DNA of 64,000 bases from Spongospora subterranea f. sp. subterranea (Eukaryota; Endomyxa: Phytomyxea; Phytomyxea; Plasmodiophorida), in the NCBI GenBank assembly GCA_049724395.1, contig JAUGWO010000007.1:1-64000 (forward strand), written 5' to 3'. Every line of letters starts with the position of its first letter. The stretch's first letter is position 1. Shown here piece after piece: positions 20,771 through 32,000 of this stretch. Both the position numbers and the translations under genes were made by a program. A model generated the notes under the pieces. The model worked only from the letters and a program-made list of their open reading frames with translations. It ran no database searches and was not told the origin of the DNA.

Positions 20771-22920
20771 CTTCATGAAACTAATCATGTTGAAGTTTTT
20801 AAATACAGACGATTTGAGTAAAAAATAAAATTTGAATCATGGAACCTGCCGATTTTTAAGTTGAATTATATGGATTGCTGCCTTGATATTCATGTCCGTA
20901 TCAGCTGTTGCCATGTCCGTACGGTGATTTATTTACTCCATATAAAGTCGTTCTTTTTGCTGTTCATCTGATTGGTTATGGCCCAGAACGCTACAACTAA
21001 GAAACAGGAAGAGATGGTAAACGCCGAGAAGTTGTTGGGAAAGCTCCCACAGCTTCAAAGGAACAGTGACTTCATTCACTGGAAACGCCAGCTAACATTG
21101 GCGTTCGAGGCCAATGGTCTGGAAGACCACTTGGCGACCAAGCCAGACCCGTCGGGCGTGGACCAGATTAAACATGATAAAGCCGCGAGAGGCTACTTGT
21201 TATCATCCCTTGGACCTGTCTATTTGGACGGCGCCCTTAATATGAAAACGACGTACGAAGCATATCAGTACGTTGTAAGTGTCGCTGGAAAAGTCTCGGA
21301 TTACCACGCGGCCGAGATGGTTGCTGAACTATTCGGAAGGAAGATTGGAAACTCTGAGTCAGTTACTGAATTTACCAACCGGAAGAAGGAGTTGTTTCTA
21401 AACCTGAAGGGGTCCACGCTGCTCTCAAACCTCCAGCCAACGGCACTAGTCAACGCGATTCTTGTTTGTTCAAGAAACAAATATGAGAGCCTTGTGGAAG
21501 AATTGCGCCTTCCTGTCGTTTGGGTCTGGCCAACTCGGATTCTTGTAGGCGGCTAGATCACGTGATCTAAATCGACTTCTGAAGAATTGCGGCTGCATTC
21601 TTCCACAAGGCTCTCATATTTGTTTCTTGAACAAACAAGGAAGTTGCCTTCAAGTCGTTTACTCGAACTTGCAATTTCTGCAAGAAATTGCACTCTGGGG
21701 GTGAAGATCGATGCTGGCTCAAGCACCCAGAGCTAAAGCCCCAGCTCCACATATCCAAACTGGCCATGAATTCACCGATGAATAAATCTACGACCGATCT
21801 ACTATATTCGAAAGACTTGTCTAGTTTTAAGAAGCGTATATGGTCAGCCGACTCGGGATGCACCAAGCACATGACCGGAAATCGACATGGGATTACCAAT
21901 TACAAACCAGACCGGACTCGAATCCAGATTGCTGACAATAGTGTTATAAGAGCAAAAGGAATGGGATCAGTGCGGTTAGGAGCACAAGAGATGCTGAAGG
22001 TCCTTCATGTACCGAGTCTGGGAGAGACGAGCCTGTTCTCAGTTGCAGCCGCGGTCAAAGGGGGTCGGAAGATGATATTTGACGACGAGATATGTCAGTG
22101 GATTGACACGGACGGACATACAATTCTCGAAGGCACATTATGCAATGATGTTTACACGTTCGACGAAGAATCATGTCGAGATGCTGCAAAGGTGGCCTCA
22201 ACAGGGAATGAGATATTGCTTTGTCACGATCACACCGAAACATTGATGATATCAGGCTGATGATGAAAGCCGATGGGAAGGATCGCATCAGCACAAGTTT
22301 GGCCGAGTTCTGCGAGTCCTGTGCCCTTGGAAAGTCGAAGAGAAAATCGTTCCCAAAGACGCGGAAGCCCAGAATGAAGGAAGTCTATGAAGTCATTTGG
22401 ATGGATACCAGCGATCATAAGAGAATTTCAGATCACGGTCATAATCACTTTATTACTTTTACTGACGATGCCTCTAGGTTCAAGAAAACTTTTCTAATGC
22501 ATACAAAAGGGGAAGCTTTTTCAAAGTTTTGCGAGTTCAAGAAGTGGATAGAAAACAAAACAGACAAGAAAGTTAAGATCCTACATGGCGATAACGCAGC
22601 CGAGTATATATCTACGGAATTCGACAGTTTTCTGAAAAACGAAGGTATTGAGTTCCATGCAAACGTTCCTTATGCGTCAGAACAAAATCTGGCCGAGCAT
22701 GGGCATGGGATCATCATGGATTCAGCCAGAGCAATGATACAGAAGGCAATGCTGCCCAAGAATTTCATGGGTTACGCCATACTCACAGCTACCCATATTC
22801 TGAACTTATGTCCACATCCTGCAGACAAATCCACCACCCCTCACGAGTGGTTAAAGAAATCGGTGCCCGACCGTTCATATCTTCGTAGGTTTGGATGTGA
22901 TGCATATGCTCATATTCCAT
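20771..22920 (+). mobile_element. Ty1/Copia fossil, gag to integrase
   Basis: Parts in order: gag with the UBN2-like fold (KLPQLQRNSDFIHWKRQLTL, about 20.97-21.51 kb), a region with a zinc-knuckle remnant (about 21.69 kb), aspartic protease (ADSGCTKHMTG, about 21.85 kb), the GAG-pre-integrase region, and the integrase core (about 22.35-22.9 kb, HGDNAAEY and PYASEQNLAEHGH). RT and RNase H are not seen. About 200 bp before gag (20.77-20.96 kb) could be the end of an LTR but has no partner here. The element has several breaks and ends abruptly against a Harbinger-type transposon at about 22.92 kb. Confidence 0.85.
21461..21639. repeat. 43-bp perfect inverted repeat within the Copia fossil
   Basis: Arm 1 is 21461-21503 and arm 2 is 21597-21639; arm 2 is the exact reverse complement of arm 1, with 93 bp between them. 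Arm 1 is gag coding sequence, so arm 2 looks like a local inverted duplication of it. Confidence 0.9.
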
Positions 22921-22942
22921 ACATTGGTCAGCAACAGCGATC

Positions 22943-24083
22943 GCTTGTCGGGATCATACTGCAGTGGAAGCTGCAATATGCGATACGTCTTCGAAGCGCA
23001 TCCCATTCCCCATTCAGCAGCCTGCAAAAACGTGAAAAATGATTTTACACCAAACACGATGTCAAAAAAAAACTGTCGCAAAGACATAATGGCATTGCTT
23101 AATGCTATCATAGCAAACTGACAATTTTCAGTTGATCGGGCTAGATCTCCTTCTTTCGACAGGGTGATGATCTTGCCAAAACACTCGTCGCTCACAGGAA
23201 ACGCAGAATCGCCACAGACGCATGCGTCTTCGTCTGTCAAATCCGAGTTCGCCAGTTTGCACTGCAACGCCCTGCTGGTATCCCCGTCATTCCAGGACCC
23301 AGGACAGTTGTGACGCCCCCAGATCAGTGTTCCGTCGACGCCATAACATAATGTCCCAGTAACAAACACGCAATGCAGCCAACCTAATTAATTTTGTTAC
23401 ATGTGCACAAAAATATATGTTGATTTGAAGCGCCCAACCGTTGTACATTGCATTCTGCAAATTGACATTGCTGGGCTCTTGAACCCGATAGTTTTTGCCA
23501 TCAATGAACCCAAAACACCATGAACCAACGGTTCTTTGGCGTTGGTTAACGCCGCCCACCTCCTTTGTGTAGCCTTGTCGGGAAACTAAATGGCCGCTTC
23601 AGGAACATCGAGCAACGCCTGGCTGAGAGCAAATGCCGCCTTCTTCATCACTCGGCAAAAGGTTGAGGGAGGGACACCGAACAATTCGCACAATGTTTTG
23701 CCCTCAATAGCTGCGGTATATTGGTGAAGGAGGCAGCCCAAAACAGACGCTATTCCAAAGAATTTCGGAGATCTACCACGCCTGCCGGGACCGGTCTTGA
23801 TTACATAATGTTTCTTGAAGGCATCAAGAAGATAATCGAATGTCGGCCGGTCCAGTGAAACGACTGAAATGAAGCTTCCATCGTGTTCATCGGCATATAA
23901 CGTGTGCCAAGGAGAGTTTTCTGGTTCGATTAGAGAACTTGTAACCAGGGTATTTCTAGTTCGCACCGAGGCGCGCAGCCTAAGAAGCTTCATGATGAGT
24001 AATCTCTTGCGAGCTCGTCGAGCGACAATAATCATCATCATTAGTGATCTCGTCAAACAAAGATCTTTTGATGAAACATACAC
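22943..24083 (-). pseudogene. Harbinger/DDE_4 transposase
   Basis: Starting at 24083, residues about 70-165 form the helix-turn-helix part (LDRPTFDYLLDAFKKHY, FGIASVLGCLLHQYT, LFGVPPSTFCRVMKKA). After a stop near 23586 a second segment (23559-23287) reads CFGFIDGKNYRVQEPS, containing the first catalytic Asp. After another frame change, 23369-22943 reads GTLIWGRHNCPGSWNDGDTS (second Asp), VCGDSAFP and AEWGMGCASKTYRILQLPL (catalytic Glu). DDE_Tnp_4 nucleases excise and insert the element. The frame changes near 23586 and 23380 could be very short introns but are more simply decay. Confidence 0.78.
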
Positions 24084-24157
24084 TCAAGAGTATATTACGT
24101 GATTTTGTGTCACCTATTTGCGCTGTTTTTGGAGGGCATCTATTGACGCAGACCTTG

Positions 24158-24183
24158 ACGCAAATTTGCCGAAATTTGCGTCA
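24158..24183. repeat. Subterminal palindrome of the Harbinger element
   Basis: GACGCAAATTT, four bases, AAATTTGCGTC: 11-bp perfect arms (12 bp with one flanking base each side) about 25 bp inside the transposon end. Such palindromes near transposon ends are often transposase binding sites. Confidence 0.7.
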
Positions 24184-24205
24184 GCGCGATTTTTGGAAGT
24201 CACCC

Positions 24206-24622
24206 AACTACGCTAACAGATACTCCTATATTGCATTGGAGCAGGGATATCAAATACCGATAGTATGAGGATATATAGATTTATGTTACCAGTTCAAGAA
24301 GAAAGCCAACAAAGACAACAGAGTATGCTTTAGTCAAACTAATGTGAATGGTTCAACGTCCTATTCTAGGCGAAAATGCTGTTATCAAACCCCAAGTTGA
24401 ATTGTGAAGTATCACATTAACACGATTGAGTTGAAATGAGCTAACGATTCTTTCTCAAACGAGGTGGACATAGAAAAGAAGGAATACAGACATGATAATC
24501 ACTAACTATCGATTCGAATGATGTCGCCCGGAAAACCACGATAAATATTCCGCAATTAAAAGAGTGAAAGAGAGTTCAATTCTTGACATGATAGAGGTTT
24601 AATGGTTTAGGAAAGTTATAGG
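24206..24622. other. Spacer between accessory block and gene block
   Basis: About 417 bp, AT-rich, without a reading frame or recognisable repeat. It would contain the 3' UTR of the CYHR1-like gene. Confidence 0.6.
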
Positions 24623-26389
24623 TCAAAAGAGGGTTAGTTCCTCATGATGATGATCATCGTCATCATCCATATATGTGTGAATACAATCATCATCTTCATC
24701 GCTAGATGTTGAATAATAATGCATCGCATCGCCGTCTTCCGAGATAATTCCATCGTCATCATCATCCGATGAACTGGTGAATGAACCGTCTTCCTCAGCA
24801 TTACGGCCAGAACCTTCGCTGGAGAAGGATCGTGATACGCCACGCCTGCGATCAACTAGTCCAATTCGAACTGTTAGCGAGCCCATCTCGAACATGTCTT
24901 TTGCTTCAGCTGCTGTCAACGGGAGTGGGAATGGATCACTGGTCCGTTTAGTACGGGTGAATTGAACAGGAACAATAACAGGGGTAAAGTTGGGTATTTC
25001 CGAATCAGGACCTTTGAGAAGGAAGGCGGTCATTCTCATACGCTGAGAACGACGTGACCTTTGCGTTAAAAAAAGACTGACCGACTGTTCTGATGAGGCT
25101 GGAGACGATAATGTTGGTGCAGAACCTTCAGCAGTGACTGTAGCTGCGGGAGCAGTAGGTGTAGATGAATCGACCGGAACTGCAGACGAGGAGGTCGAAG
25201 CAACAGGTGCTGCTGCAGCATCACCTGACGACGGTGCAGTCTTTTTCGGCTTCATGTCCAATTCCAGAGATAAAGTCGCGCCAAACGCCTTGAAAGGCTT
25301 ACTGGAGATGACTTCACAAATTGTATCGCGCTCAATTACTACTTCCCTGATCAGAATATCTCGGCATCTTGACGACAATAGCTCCGCGATCTTGATTTGA
25401 GAAACGACTTCGGCGCGTTTACGTCGTTCCTCCTGTTTCTGGCATGTAGCTCGTTCTAATACTCGTTTTAAAATGCTTTTGGCTGATTTTTGACGCAAAG
25501 TGCACTCTCGTTGATGCGCTTTCAACTTAGAGTTGTAATCTTTCCAGTCACATCCAAGTGGTGCAAATTTACAATGAGCGATTCTAAACGGGCATAGCTC
25601 TGACGCATGAGCGCGAACCTTTCCAAACGCGAGCCGTTCCATGCAACCAGCATTGGTACACGGAACAATAATTGTAGCCAGAATAGATTCCGCGAACCTG
25701 TTTCGAGACGGACGATCCCGAGAGAGCTTCGCCCTACATGTCGGGCAAACACATTGGTACGCTTCAATTACGCGATCATGGCACTCGTCGCAGAGAAGAT
25801 GGCCGTTTGGACACTGTACGATTTTTCCAACTGGGAATTCCAAACAAACAACACACTTGAGATCGTCCTCATCGACCTTAAACGGAAGCGTAACTTTGGG
25901 GGCTTTAACCATCGGTTGGCCGGTAGCGTCTTCAGAGGTTGCCTGGTTGGCGTCCCCCGGATTCCGCTCTAGTTCTTCGGCGCGTGTGATTAGCTGGCGC
26001 GTCGGTTGTGGAAGCCATTGCGATGTGAATAGGAGCGGGAAACAAAGATGATCTAATGAAGATGAAGAGTCGAACGGTAGTATAGCAGTCGCCTCTGACT
26101 CACTTCTACTGGGAATAATACAGAGCTCGGCCTTCAGAGACTGAGATCTGTAACAGAAAACTCGACAGATTTGTGGGAATGGAGCAGAGAGGAAGTCCGT
26201 CCACGGAGATTCTGCGATATCTGCGCGGTCGCCGCCAACCAAAACTCGCGGAGCCTCTTGGGACACACCATAGGGTTTGATACGACGATGCGAGGAGAGA
26301 ACCCATAGAGCACGAAGATCCTCAATGCGTAAACGGATTCTAAACAGTTTCTGTGTTGGCGCGTTGGCTGCAAGGGCACCGTGAAGCAT
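24623..26389 (-). CDS. RING plus TRAF/SIAH-type zinc finger protein, CYHR1 (ZTRAF1)-like
   Basis: A single-exon frame of 588 residues. Residues about 175-215 form a RING (CVVCLEFP-VGKIVQCPNGHLLCDECH-CPTCRAKL), and residues 240-295 hold a TRAF-type zinc-finger pair (CTNAGCMERL, HASELCPFRIAHCKFAPLGC, LKAHQREC). This order and the sequence QCPNGHLLC resemble cysteine- and histidine-rich protein 1. The middle (about 375-455) is Ala/Ser/Pro/Thr-rich, and the C-terminus is a low-complexity Asp/Ser tail ending in DDDDDHHHEEL. RING proteins of this kind are probable E3 ubiquitin ligases; the substrate is unknown. The start ATG overlaps a divergent ATG in the tetranucleotide CATG at 26387-26390. Confidence 0.82.
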   Translation of the reverse strand: MLHGALAANAPTQKLFRIRLRIEDLRALWVLSSHRRIKPYGVSQEAPRVLVGGDRADIAESPWTDFLSAPFPQICRVFCYRSQSLKAELCIIPSRSESEATAILPFDSSSSLDHLCFPLLFTSQWLPQPTRQLITRAEELERNPGDANQATSEDATGQPMVKAPKVTLPFKVDEDDLKCVVCLEFPVGKIVQCPNGHLLCDECHDRVIEAYQCVCPTCRAKLSRDRPSRNRFAESILATIIVPCTNAGCMERLAFGKVRAHASELCPFRIAHCKFAPLGCDWKDYNSKLKAHQRECTLRQKSAKSILKRVLERATCQKQEERRKRAEVVSQIKIAELLSSRCRDILIREVVIERDTICEVISSKPFKAFGATLSLELDMKPKKTAPSSGDAAAAPVASTSSSAVPVDSSTPTAPAATVTAEGSAPTLSSPASSEQSVSLFLTQRSRRSQRMRMTAFLLKGPDSEIPNFTPVIVPVQFTRTKRTSDPFPLPLTAAEAKDMFEMGSLTVRIGLVDRRRGVSRSFSSEGSGRNAEEDGSFTSSSDDDDDGIISEDGDAMHYYSTSSDEDDDCIHTYMDDDDDHHHEELTLF

Positions 26390-26642
26390 GTCACCTCGGA
26401 ACCGGATAGACCTTTATGAGAGATGCGATGTTGCGATGCGATCGGTCCGAGATTCATTTGCAGACTTTAGTAGGCGAATTTTTGTGCAAGCTCCAACGGT
26501 AGTATATTTACATTCCATAGGCGAGCAGCTTGAACAATTCCAGTTGGCGGCGGAACAGACTAATTCACTGATTCAGCGTTGGGTCTCGATTATGAGCAAA
26601 TATCAGACTACTGTACCCAATCAGGTCATAAGGGCAAAATAA
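26388..26642 (+). CDS. Small hypothetical protein, helical (possible kinetochore-type subunit)
   Basis: Either 84 residues from the ATG at 26388 or 68 residues from the ATG at 26436, which I prefer because the first 16 residues lie on the divergent gene's start. The body is helical and Gln/Leu-rich: YLHSIGEQLEQFQLAAEQT followed by LIQRWVSIMSKY. Length and the closing Trp resemble small DASH subunits such as Dad1, but I cannot prove that. It is divergently placed against the CYHR1-like gene with which it would share a promoter. Confidence 0.4.
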   Translation: MSPRNRIDLYERCDVAMRSVRDSFADFSRRIFVQAPTVVYLHSIGEQLEQFQLAAEQTNSLIQRWVSIMSKYQTTVPNQVIRAK

Positions 26643-27788
26643 ATTCCAAAAATTACTGCGATTAAATAGGATTATCAGTTTTTGTTAGTAATGACAAGTC
26701 GTTACGCTAGTGAATATGTTTAAGATGTCGCGCCGTCGTTGTTGATGTCATATCCGCACCATGCTCTGCGCTTGAATCGCTCTGAGGTGTTGGTTCATCT
26801 TCGGACGCTAGTGATCTGGAGGTATCGGATCTTTTTATGAACCTTCCGCACTCACTTGACCGCGGCCGAGCCATCGCCAGATTTCTTCTAGATTCGCATC
26901 TACAGCAAGCGTTTTCATCACATCAGTGAGGTCGAGGATACAGTAGTTGCGCCTACTTTCCGCTAATGATTACATGGGTGTCATTCCAGAGTTTTCTCTG
27001 CTCTCTCCTTTTCAAAATTCGAGCGTCTGTAAACCACGTTCCCGAGTTAATCAAGTTCAGAAATACTGGCTATACATTCTAACATTGCTTCCGATTCACA
27101 CTGATGTCTTGAAGATTACGGCATGCTGCTGATGTCTGATCTGTTGCCATTGTCCTGATTGGAAACTGCTCACAGGCCTGTCTGCCTCTGTTGGAGTTGA
27201 CTACTGTAGCTCGTCAAATACATATGGCAACTGGCTCAGTTCGTAATGAGAGGACGCGCGTCATCGAGTTTGGCGCCAAAAATTGTCGACCTCCGGAGAT
27301 TATTGATACGAGAATGTACTACAACGCCAGATTGTTTTTTTTGTCGCTCTAGCTAATTTCACAGGCCATCCCATCAACCGGTTGCAATGAAAAAAAAAAC
27401 ATCATTGATTCCATATAACAGAGATAACCAAAATGGTGCAGATGTTTATTGAGAAATTCGCTGTTTTAGATTACTATGGATCTTGTTCATAACCCCTTTT
27501 GACAGATCGAAACCTTATCACATTGACGTCCCGCCTGCCGCAATTGCCTGTAGCCGTCAGAACCCGTTTACTGGATAATGAAGGCGACAGCAGTTGATGA
27601 TGCCTGGTAGTGATGCCTAACGGGATGTGTCGTCTATGGAAGGGGGTCGATATCCCCTATGGTCTAGTGACCGTGTGGGGCTGTTCCCTCCCCGCCCTCT
27701 ATCGCGGAATGACTATGACCCGTAACCGTATACAGTTATTTAACACTGGTCCTCGTGTAGTGTATCAATTGTTCTCCCACCCCAATAG
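26643..27788. other. Long intergenic stretch, possible decayed ankyrin fragment
   Basis: About 1.1 kb with no solid gene. On the minus strand near 26880-27010 the reading SGMTPM-SLAESRRNY-ILDLTDV resembles one degenerate ankyrin repeat, but stops interrupt it. Plus-strand 27654-27674 resembles the 5' end of a tRNA-Glu gene, but no B box or acceptor stem follows. The last 150 bp hold the promoter region of the ZIP gene. Confidence 0.5.
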
Positions 27789-28952
27789 ATGCATACCGAT
27801 TACGATAGGATAACGGCAGCATTACTGTATGTCCTGTTAATCGCTCGATCTTCGGCTAACCATTAACCATCATTAATCAACATGCCTCTTTTTCAGCGGC
27901 ACCTTATTTACATGGTTTCTCACCGCATTAGGAGCGGGCAGTGTTGTCTTATTTCCGACCTCAATGTCGGCTCCCAAACAGCGACGGATCATGGATAGTT
28001 CATTCGGGTAAATACGGAATCTTCACGCTCCCGTCGGGGCTAAGACTGACGGTTGTAGATTCGCTGCTGGAGTAATGTTATCGGCGTCGTTTTGGTCATT
28101 GCTAAATCCTGCATTGGAACTCTCAAAACAATCTGCCATGTTTGCCGCATACCCATTCGTGCCCGTATCTCTTGGATTCATCGCAGGGTGCGTGTTTGTC
28201 CATGGCGCAGACTGGTGTTTGAAGGAATATCATCTTGATATCACTCCTTCATCGCCATCTGCAAAACCGGATGCTGATGATAAAGTCACCAAACACAAAT
28301 CTCAGACGCAATGGAGGCGGACGTTGCTCATGTAACCACCACTTTTCCATTAAACTTAGTTTAGTTTCTGATTACACATTGGATAGAGTTATTGCAATTA
28401 CTGCCCACAACGTTCGTCTGAATCGTGTCTAATTTTTTCTTCCGACTTGAAACTCTACCAAATAGATTCCTGAAGGGCTCGCTGTTGGTGTTGCGTTCAT
28501 GACGAATCCGATTCCTCGTGCCAAGGCGTTAGCGTTTGCGATAGGACTGCAAAACTTTCCTGAGGGCCTAGCCGTTTCGCTTCCGCTATATAGATCTGGC
28601 GTATCTCTTTGGAAGGTTGCTATGACTTCATGCATGTGACATCACACATATCAATGTTTCCAAGGCGGTCTTCATGGGACAATTATCAGGAATGGTGGAA
28701 CCGATAAGCGGTGTAGTTGGCGCCCATATGGTTTCTATATGTAGGCCTTTGTTGCCATGGACAATGGCGTTTGCGTCAGGTAGATCGTCGCTTTAACGCA
28801 TATCCAATCTTAAAACTGTCCCAGGAGCCATGGTTTTTGTAGTTTTTGATGACATATTGCCTGAATCTACATCAGAAGGAAATACTCGCCTATCTTCGTG
28901 GTCGGCGATAGTCGGTTTCGTTGTCATGATGACACTGGATCTATTATTATAA
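27789..28952 (+). CDS. ZIP-family zinc transporter, ZIP11 (SLC39A11)-like
   Basis: Seven exons join in frame: 27789-27826, 27897-28007, 28059-28331, 28387-28411, 28466-28615, 28665-28779 and 28825-28952, giving 279 residues. All introns (45-70 bp) have GT and AG ends. The first exon runs into [14 protein letters not shown], and later parts include [15 protein letters not shown], the ZIP signature split by an intron, [16 protein letters not shown] (metal-binding HNIPEG), a second motif [14 protein letters not shown], and [12 protein letters not shown]. These motifs and the length fit the ZIP11/GufA subfamily, which moves zinc into the cytosol, often across internal membranes. Between membrane segments 3 and 4 lies a Lys/Asp-rich loop. 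A second, unrelated ZIP type is encoded at the right edge of the window. Confidence 0.9.
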
Positions 28953-29061
28953 ATTGTGATTGCTGTTCGGTAACCTCCCCCCCTCCCCCAAGATGGTATT
29001 GTGTGACGTACTACTTTCCATCTCCAACTCAGGGATGTGCAGTTCTCCTCTCGACCTGTAA

Positions 29062-32000
29062 ATGGCTAACGCCGACGAGGAAAGCGACGCTCGCAGACTC
29101 GAGGATGATAATGAAATCGACTTGTCCGAATTTGCGCGCAAGCTCAAGAGCAAGATATTCAATGCATCGTATAGTTTGAGTTTGCAGTCGCAAAAATCGT
29201 CGTTGGGCGCGCTGTGGATCCCAACTTATCTTGTCGAGTTTCTGCAATTAATTCGATTTCTTGTCCCCGATGACGAATCGCAGCTGAAGTTTTCTTTTGA
29301 CGACACCTCCTTCCTTCGTGGCATTTGCTCTGCTGTGTCGGCAAACTCCTACTCAACCGCATTCGGTGCAACGGGTGGCAATATCGCCGCGTGTATATTA
29401 ACATTATTCGCGCTGTGGTTGTTCGTCATCATCGCTCTCGATAAACCCTATAGCAAAAATCCAGTTCTGCTCAGGTTCACTGTCTTCTACTTGCAAACCA
29501 TTTCGTCGATCCTGTTCATTCCTACTTTGAACATAACCATGAGCCTGTGCGTCTCGACATCTGTTTCGTGTGTTTTGATTGGGTTAATCTCGATATCCGC
29601 GCTATTGTTTCTTACTTGTATTGCCATCTTTGGCCTTCCTCCAGCTGTGGCGGATCCCAACTCTTTCATTGCCAGGCCTGGCGCCTGGGTCGAGCAATGG
29701 TTTGTCTTTTTTAAGGTTATCTTTGTGGCCGTTGCGTCGCTGACCTCTCCCCCTTTGGTGCCCATGACCTTGATTGTAGCAGTGATGGGATCAATAGCAA
29801 CATCATATAGCTATGTCTGGACTCTTCCCGACTTCAACATCATCACTCTCTACTATCGGGCCAGCATATTTTTCTCACTATCGTGGACTAGTGTTGTTTA
29901 TGCCGTCGCTGTTTTCCTGGATAATCCTGATTCATCTGGCCCCGTTTATATGCTAATAGCAGGTAAACGCACATTTCATAGAACTGACGACATCAATTTC
30001 AAACATTGTGACATTGCTTTGACAGGAATCCCATTGGTCGTTGCCGGTTCTTGTGTGCTTGTAATGATGCGTTTAGAGAGTATCAAGAAAATCCCTTCAG
30101 GGAAACTGGAACATCCATACGAGGTCGATTTGAAATGCCGTTTAATACTACAGCTAGCACAGAAAGAGGCCCGAGACGCGTTAATTGCCACATCGATAGA
30201 GCTGTTCGAAGAGGATGACGCCGATCGCACTGTCATATCTGATAAGGTGTCTGCCATCCTGTACAGGAGGTATACCGAAGCGAAGCAGGTCATGGAAATC
30301 GGTATATCTAAGTTTCCTGATTCGCCCTATTTACACATTCGGATGGGGATCTTATACTTTCGCTATTTGCATATTAACCTCAACGGTTATGATCATCTAT
30401 TCAGAGCAGCTGATCTGTCGAACCGAATCGACTTTGATTACCTCATGTAAACAGCCCAATGTCGCCGTGATTGCCATTTTTCACCAAACGTTCAGGTATC
30501 GTACTCGGCGCGATTGTGAGCGAACTATTCTGGAAGCCGAAGCCAATCGGGACGTTGTCGCCTTCAATCGATACCAGAAATGCATGAAGTCAGGCTGCGA
30601 TCATGAGAAGGAGCTGACCCGAATCCTAATGTTGTTCTGGGGGGAGCTTCGTCAGCCATCCCCCGACGGCGACCTACTGTTGACTTTGGCAGATTCCATG
30701 ACCAAAAACGAGTTGGCCGCCAAAGCCTCCTACAAAGAGATGCTCAGAATTCACAGTAAATCGATTCGAGGATTGATAGAGTACGCGAAGTTCTTGACAG
30801 AAATCGGACACGATCCTGTTCGTGGACAGCGTCTCCTTTCTCGCGCCAAATCTGTCATGGATATGCGCAATCGAAGCCTTCTTGTGGACAAGTCGTTTCG
30901 ATCGGCGTTGTTCTCGGACCAATCAGCGATCATCGTCATGAGTGGTGATTCGCGAACCTTGGGAACGATCATCAACGTCAATACTGTCGCCGAGCAGCTT
31001 TTCGAGACGCCAAGGTCGAGTTTAGTAGGAAAGCATGTTGACATTCTCAGTGAGTGCCAGATGTCGAGCTTGAGAATCATCCCCTGATGTTTGCATCTAT
31101 AGTGCCGGAACCTATCGCCAGCAAGCATGACTTTATCGTCAGACGAAATTTGACAAATGGGACCAAGAGTCTGCTCGATAAACGGCGGCTAATCATTGTC
31201 ATGCTGAGATCGGGGTTGATAATTGACGTGATCATTTTCTTGAAGCTATATGTGGAAGAGCTGAGCACTCAATCGTTCCTAGCTGTCGTCACTCCGTGCA
31301 ACCCTGAATCCGTCCAAATGGTTGTCGATCCGCGTGATGGATTGGTGACGGCAGTATCGGCGACCGCACTGGAGTTCTTCAACATCACCAAAGAGGCTGT
31401 TGACGCACACGAAATAGGCATTCGGCAACTTCTTCCAGAGTACGACGAGCAAAAGGCCACGTTCATGATGGGCGACGCCCGCCACGATTCTGAGATGGCC
31501 GGATTAGAGGTACAGTTAACTGTTCAAGACCGAGTCTCAACAGTTCACATTCGATTTGATGAACATCACCTTCTCGACAATGAATCTGCCGAAATTGTTC
31601 GTATCCGGTTCAGCAAGTCCCAGTCTATGCCCGTGAGCAACGTAGAAGGCGATCGCGATTCTGAGCAGTCGGAAAATGAATCAACATATGAAGGCACATC
31701 TAGGGCATCCAGCGTACGTTCCGTTCCTGCAACCATTCCAGACGACACCACAGTAACCGTCGTTCCTGCTAATAACAATCACATCACTCGTTCCCCGTTT
31801 CACCGACCGAAGATGGCCATGTCCCGGGTTCAAATTGCTGTTGGGAAAGGCACGGCCAAGCCGAAGAACAGTTGCCCTCGTACTGATCCAGGAACAACGG
31901 CGACAACTTCTAGCTCGACAGTGGAGCTATTATTGGCAGACCTATCTAGGAAAGGCAGATCAATGGACTTGTAATCGCTCGTCCTATATCATCGCCCTTG

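Larger units (their letters stand above)
22921..24205 (-). mobile_element. PIF/Harbinger-type (DDE_Tnp_4) DNA transposon
   Basis: The minus strand encodes a Harbinger-like nuclease. Its upstream end at 24205 begins GGGTGACTTCCAAAAATCGC, a plausible terminal inverted repeat. A subterminal palindrome follows at 24158-24183. No matching terminus is visible near 22921, where the transposase C-terminus runs straight into Copia integrase sequence on the other strand. The element is therefore incomplete at that side or was joined there by rearrangement. Confidence 0.75.

Noticed and set aside
26388-26642. Firm DASH-complex subunit assignment for the small helical protein
   Set aside because: Similarity is limited to heptad-like spacing and one Trp; such short helical proteins match many families by chance.
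26860-27020. Ankyrin-repeat gene on the minus strand
   Set aside because: Only one degenerate repeat is visible and it contains stops; not enough to call a gene.
27650-27730. Possible tRNA-Glu gene (TATGGTCTAGTG looks like its A box)
   Set aside because: No B box (GGTTCGA-type) follows at the right distance and no acceptor stem can be formed.
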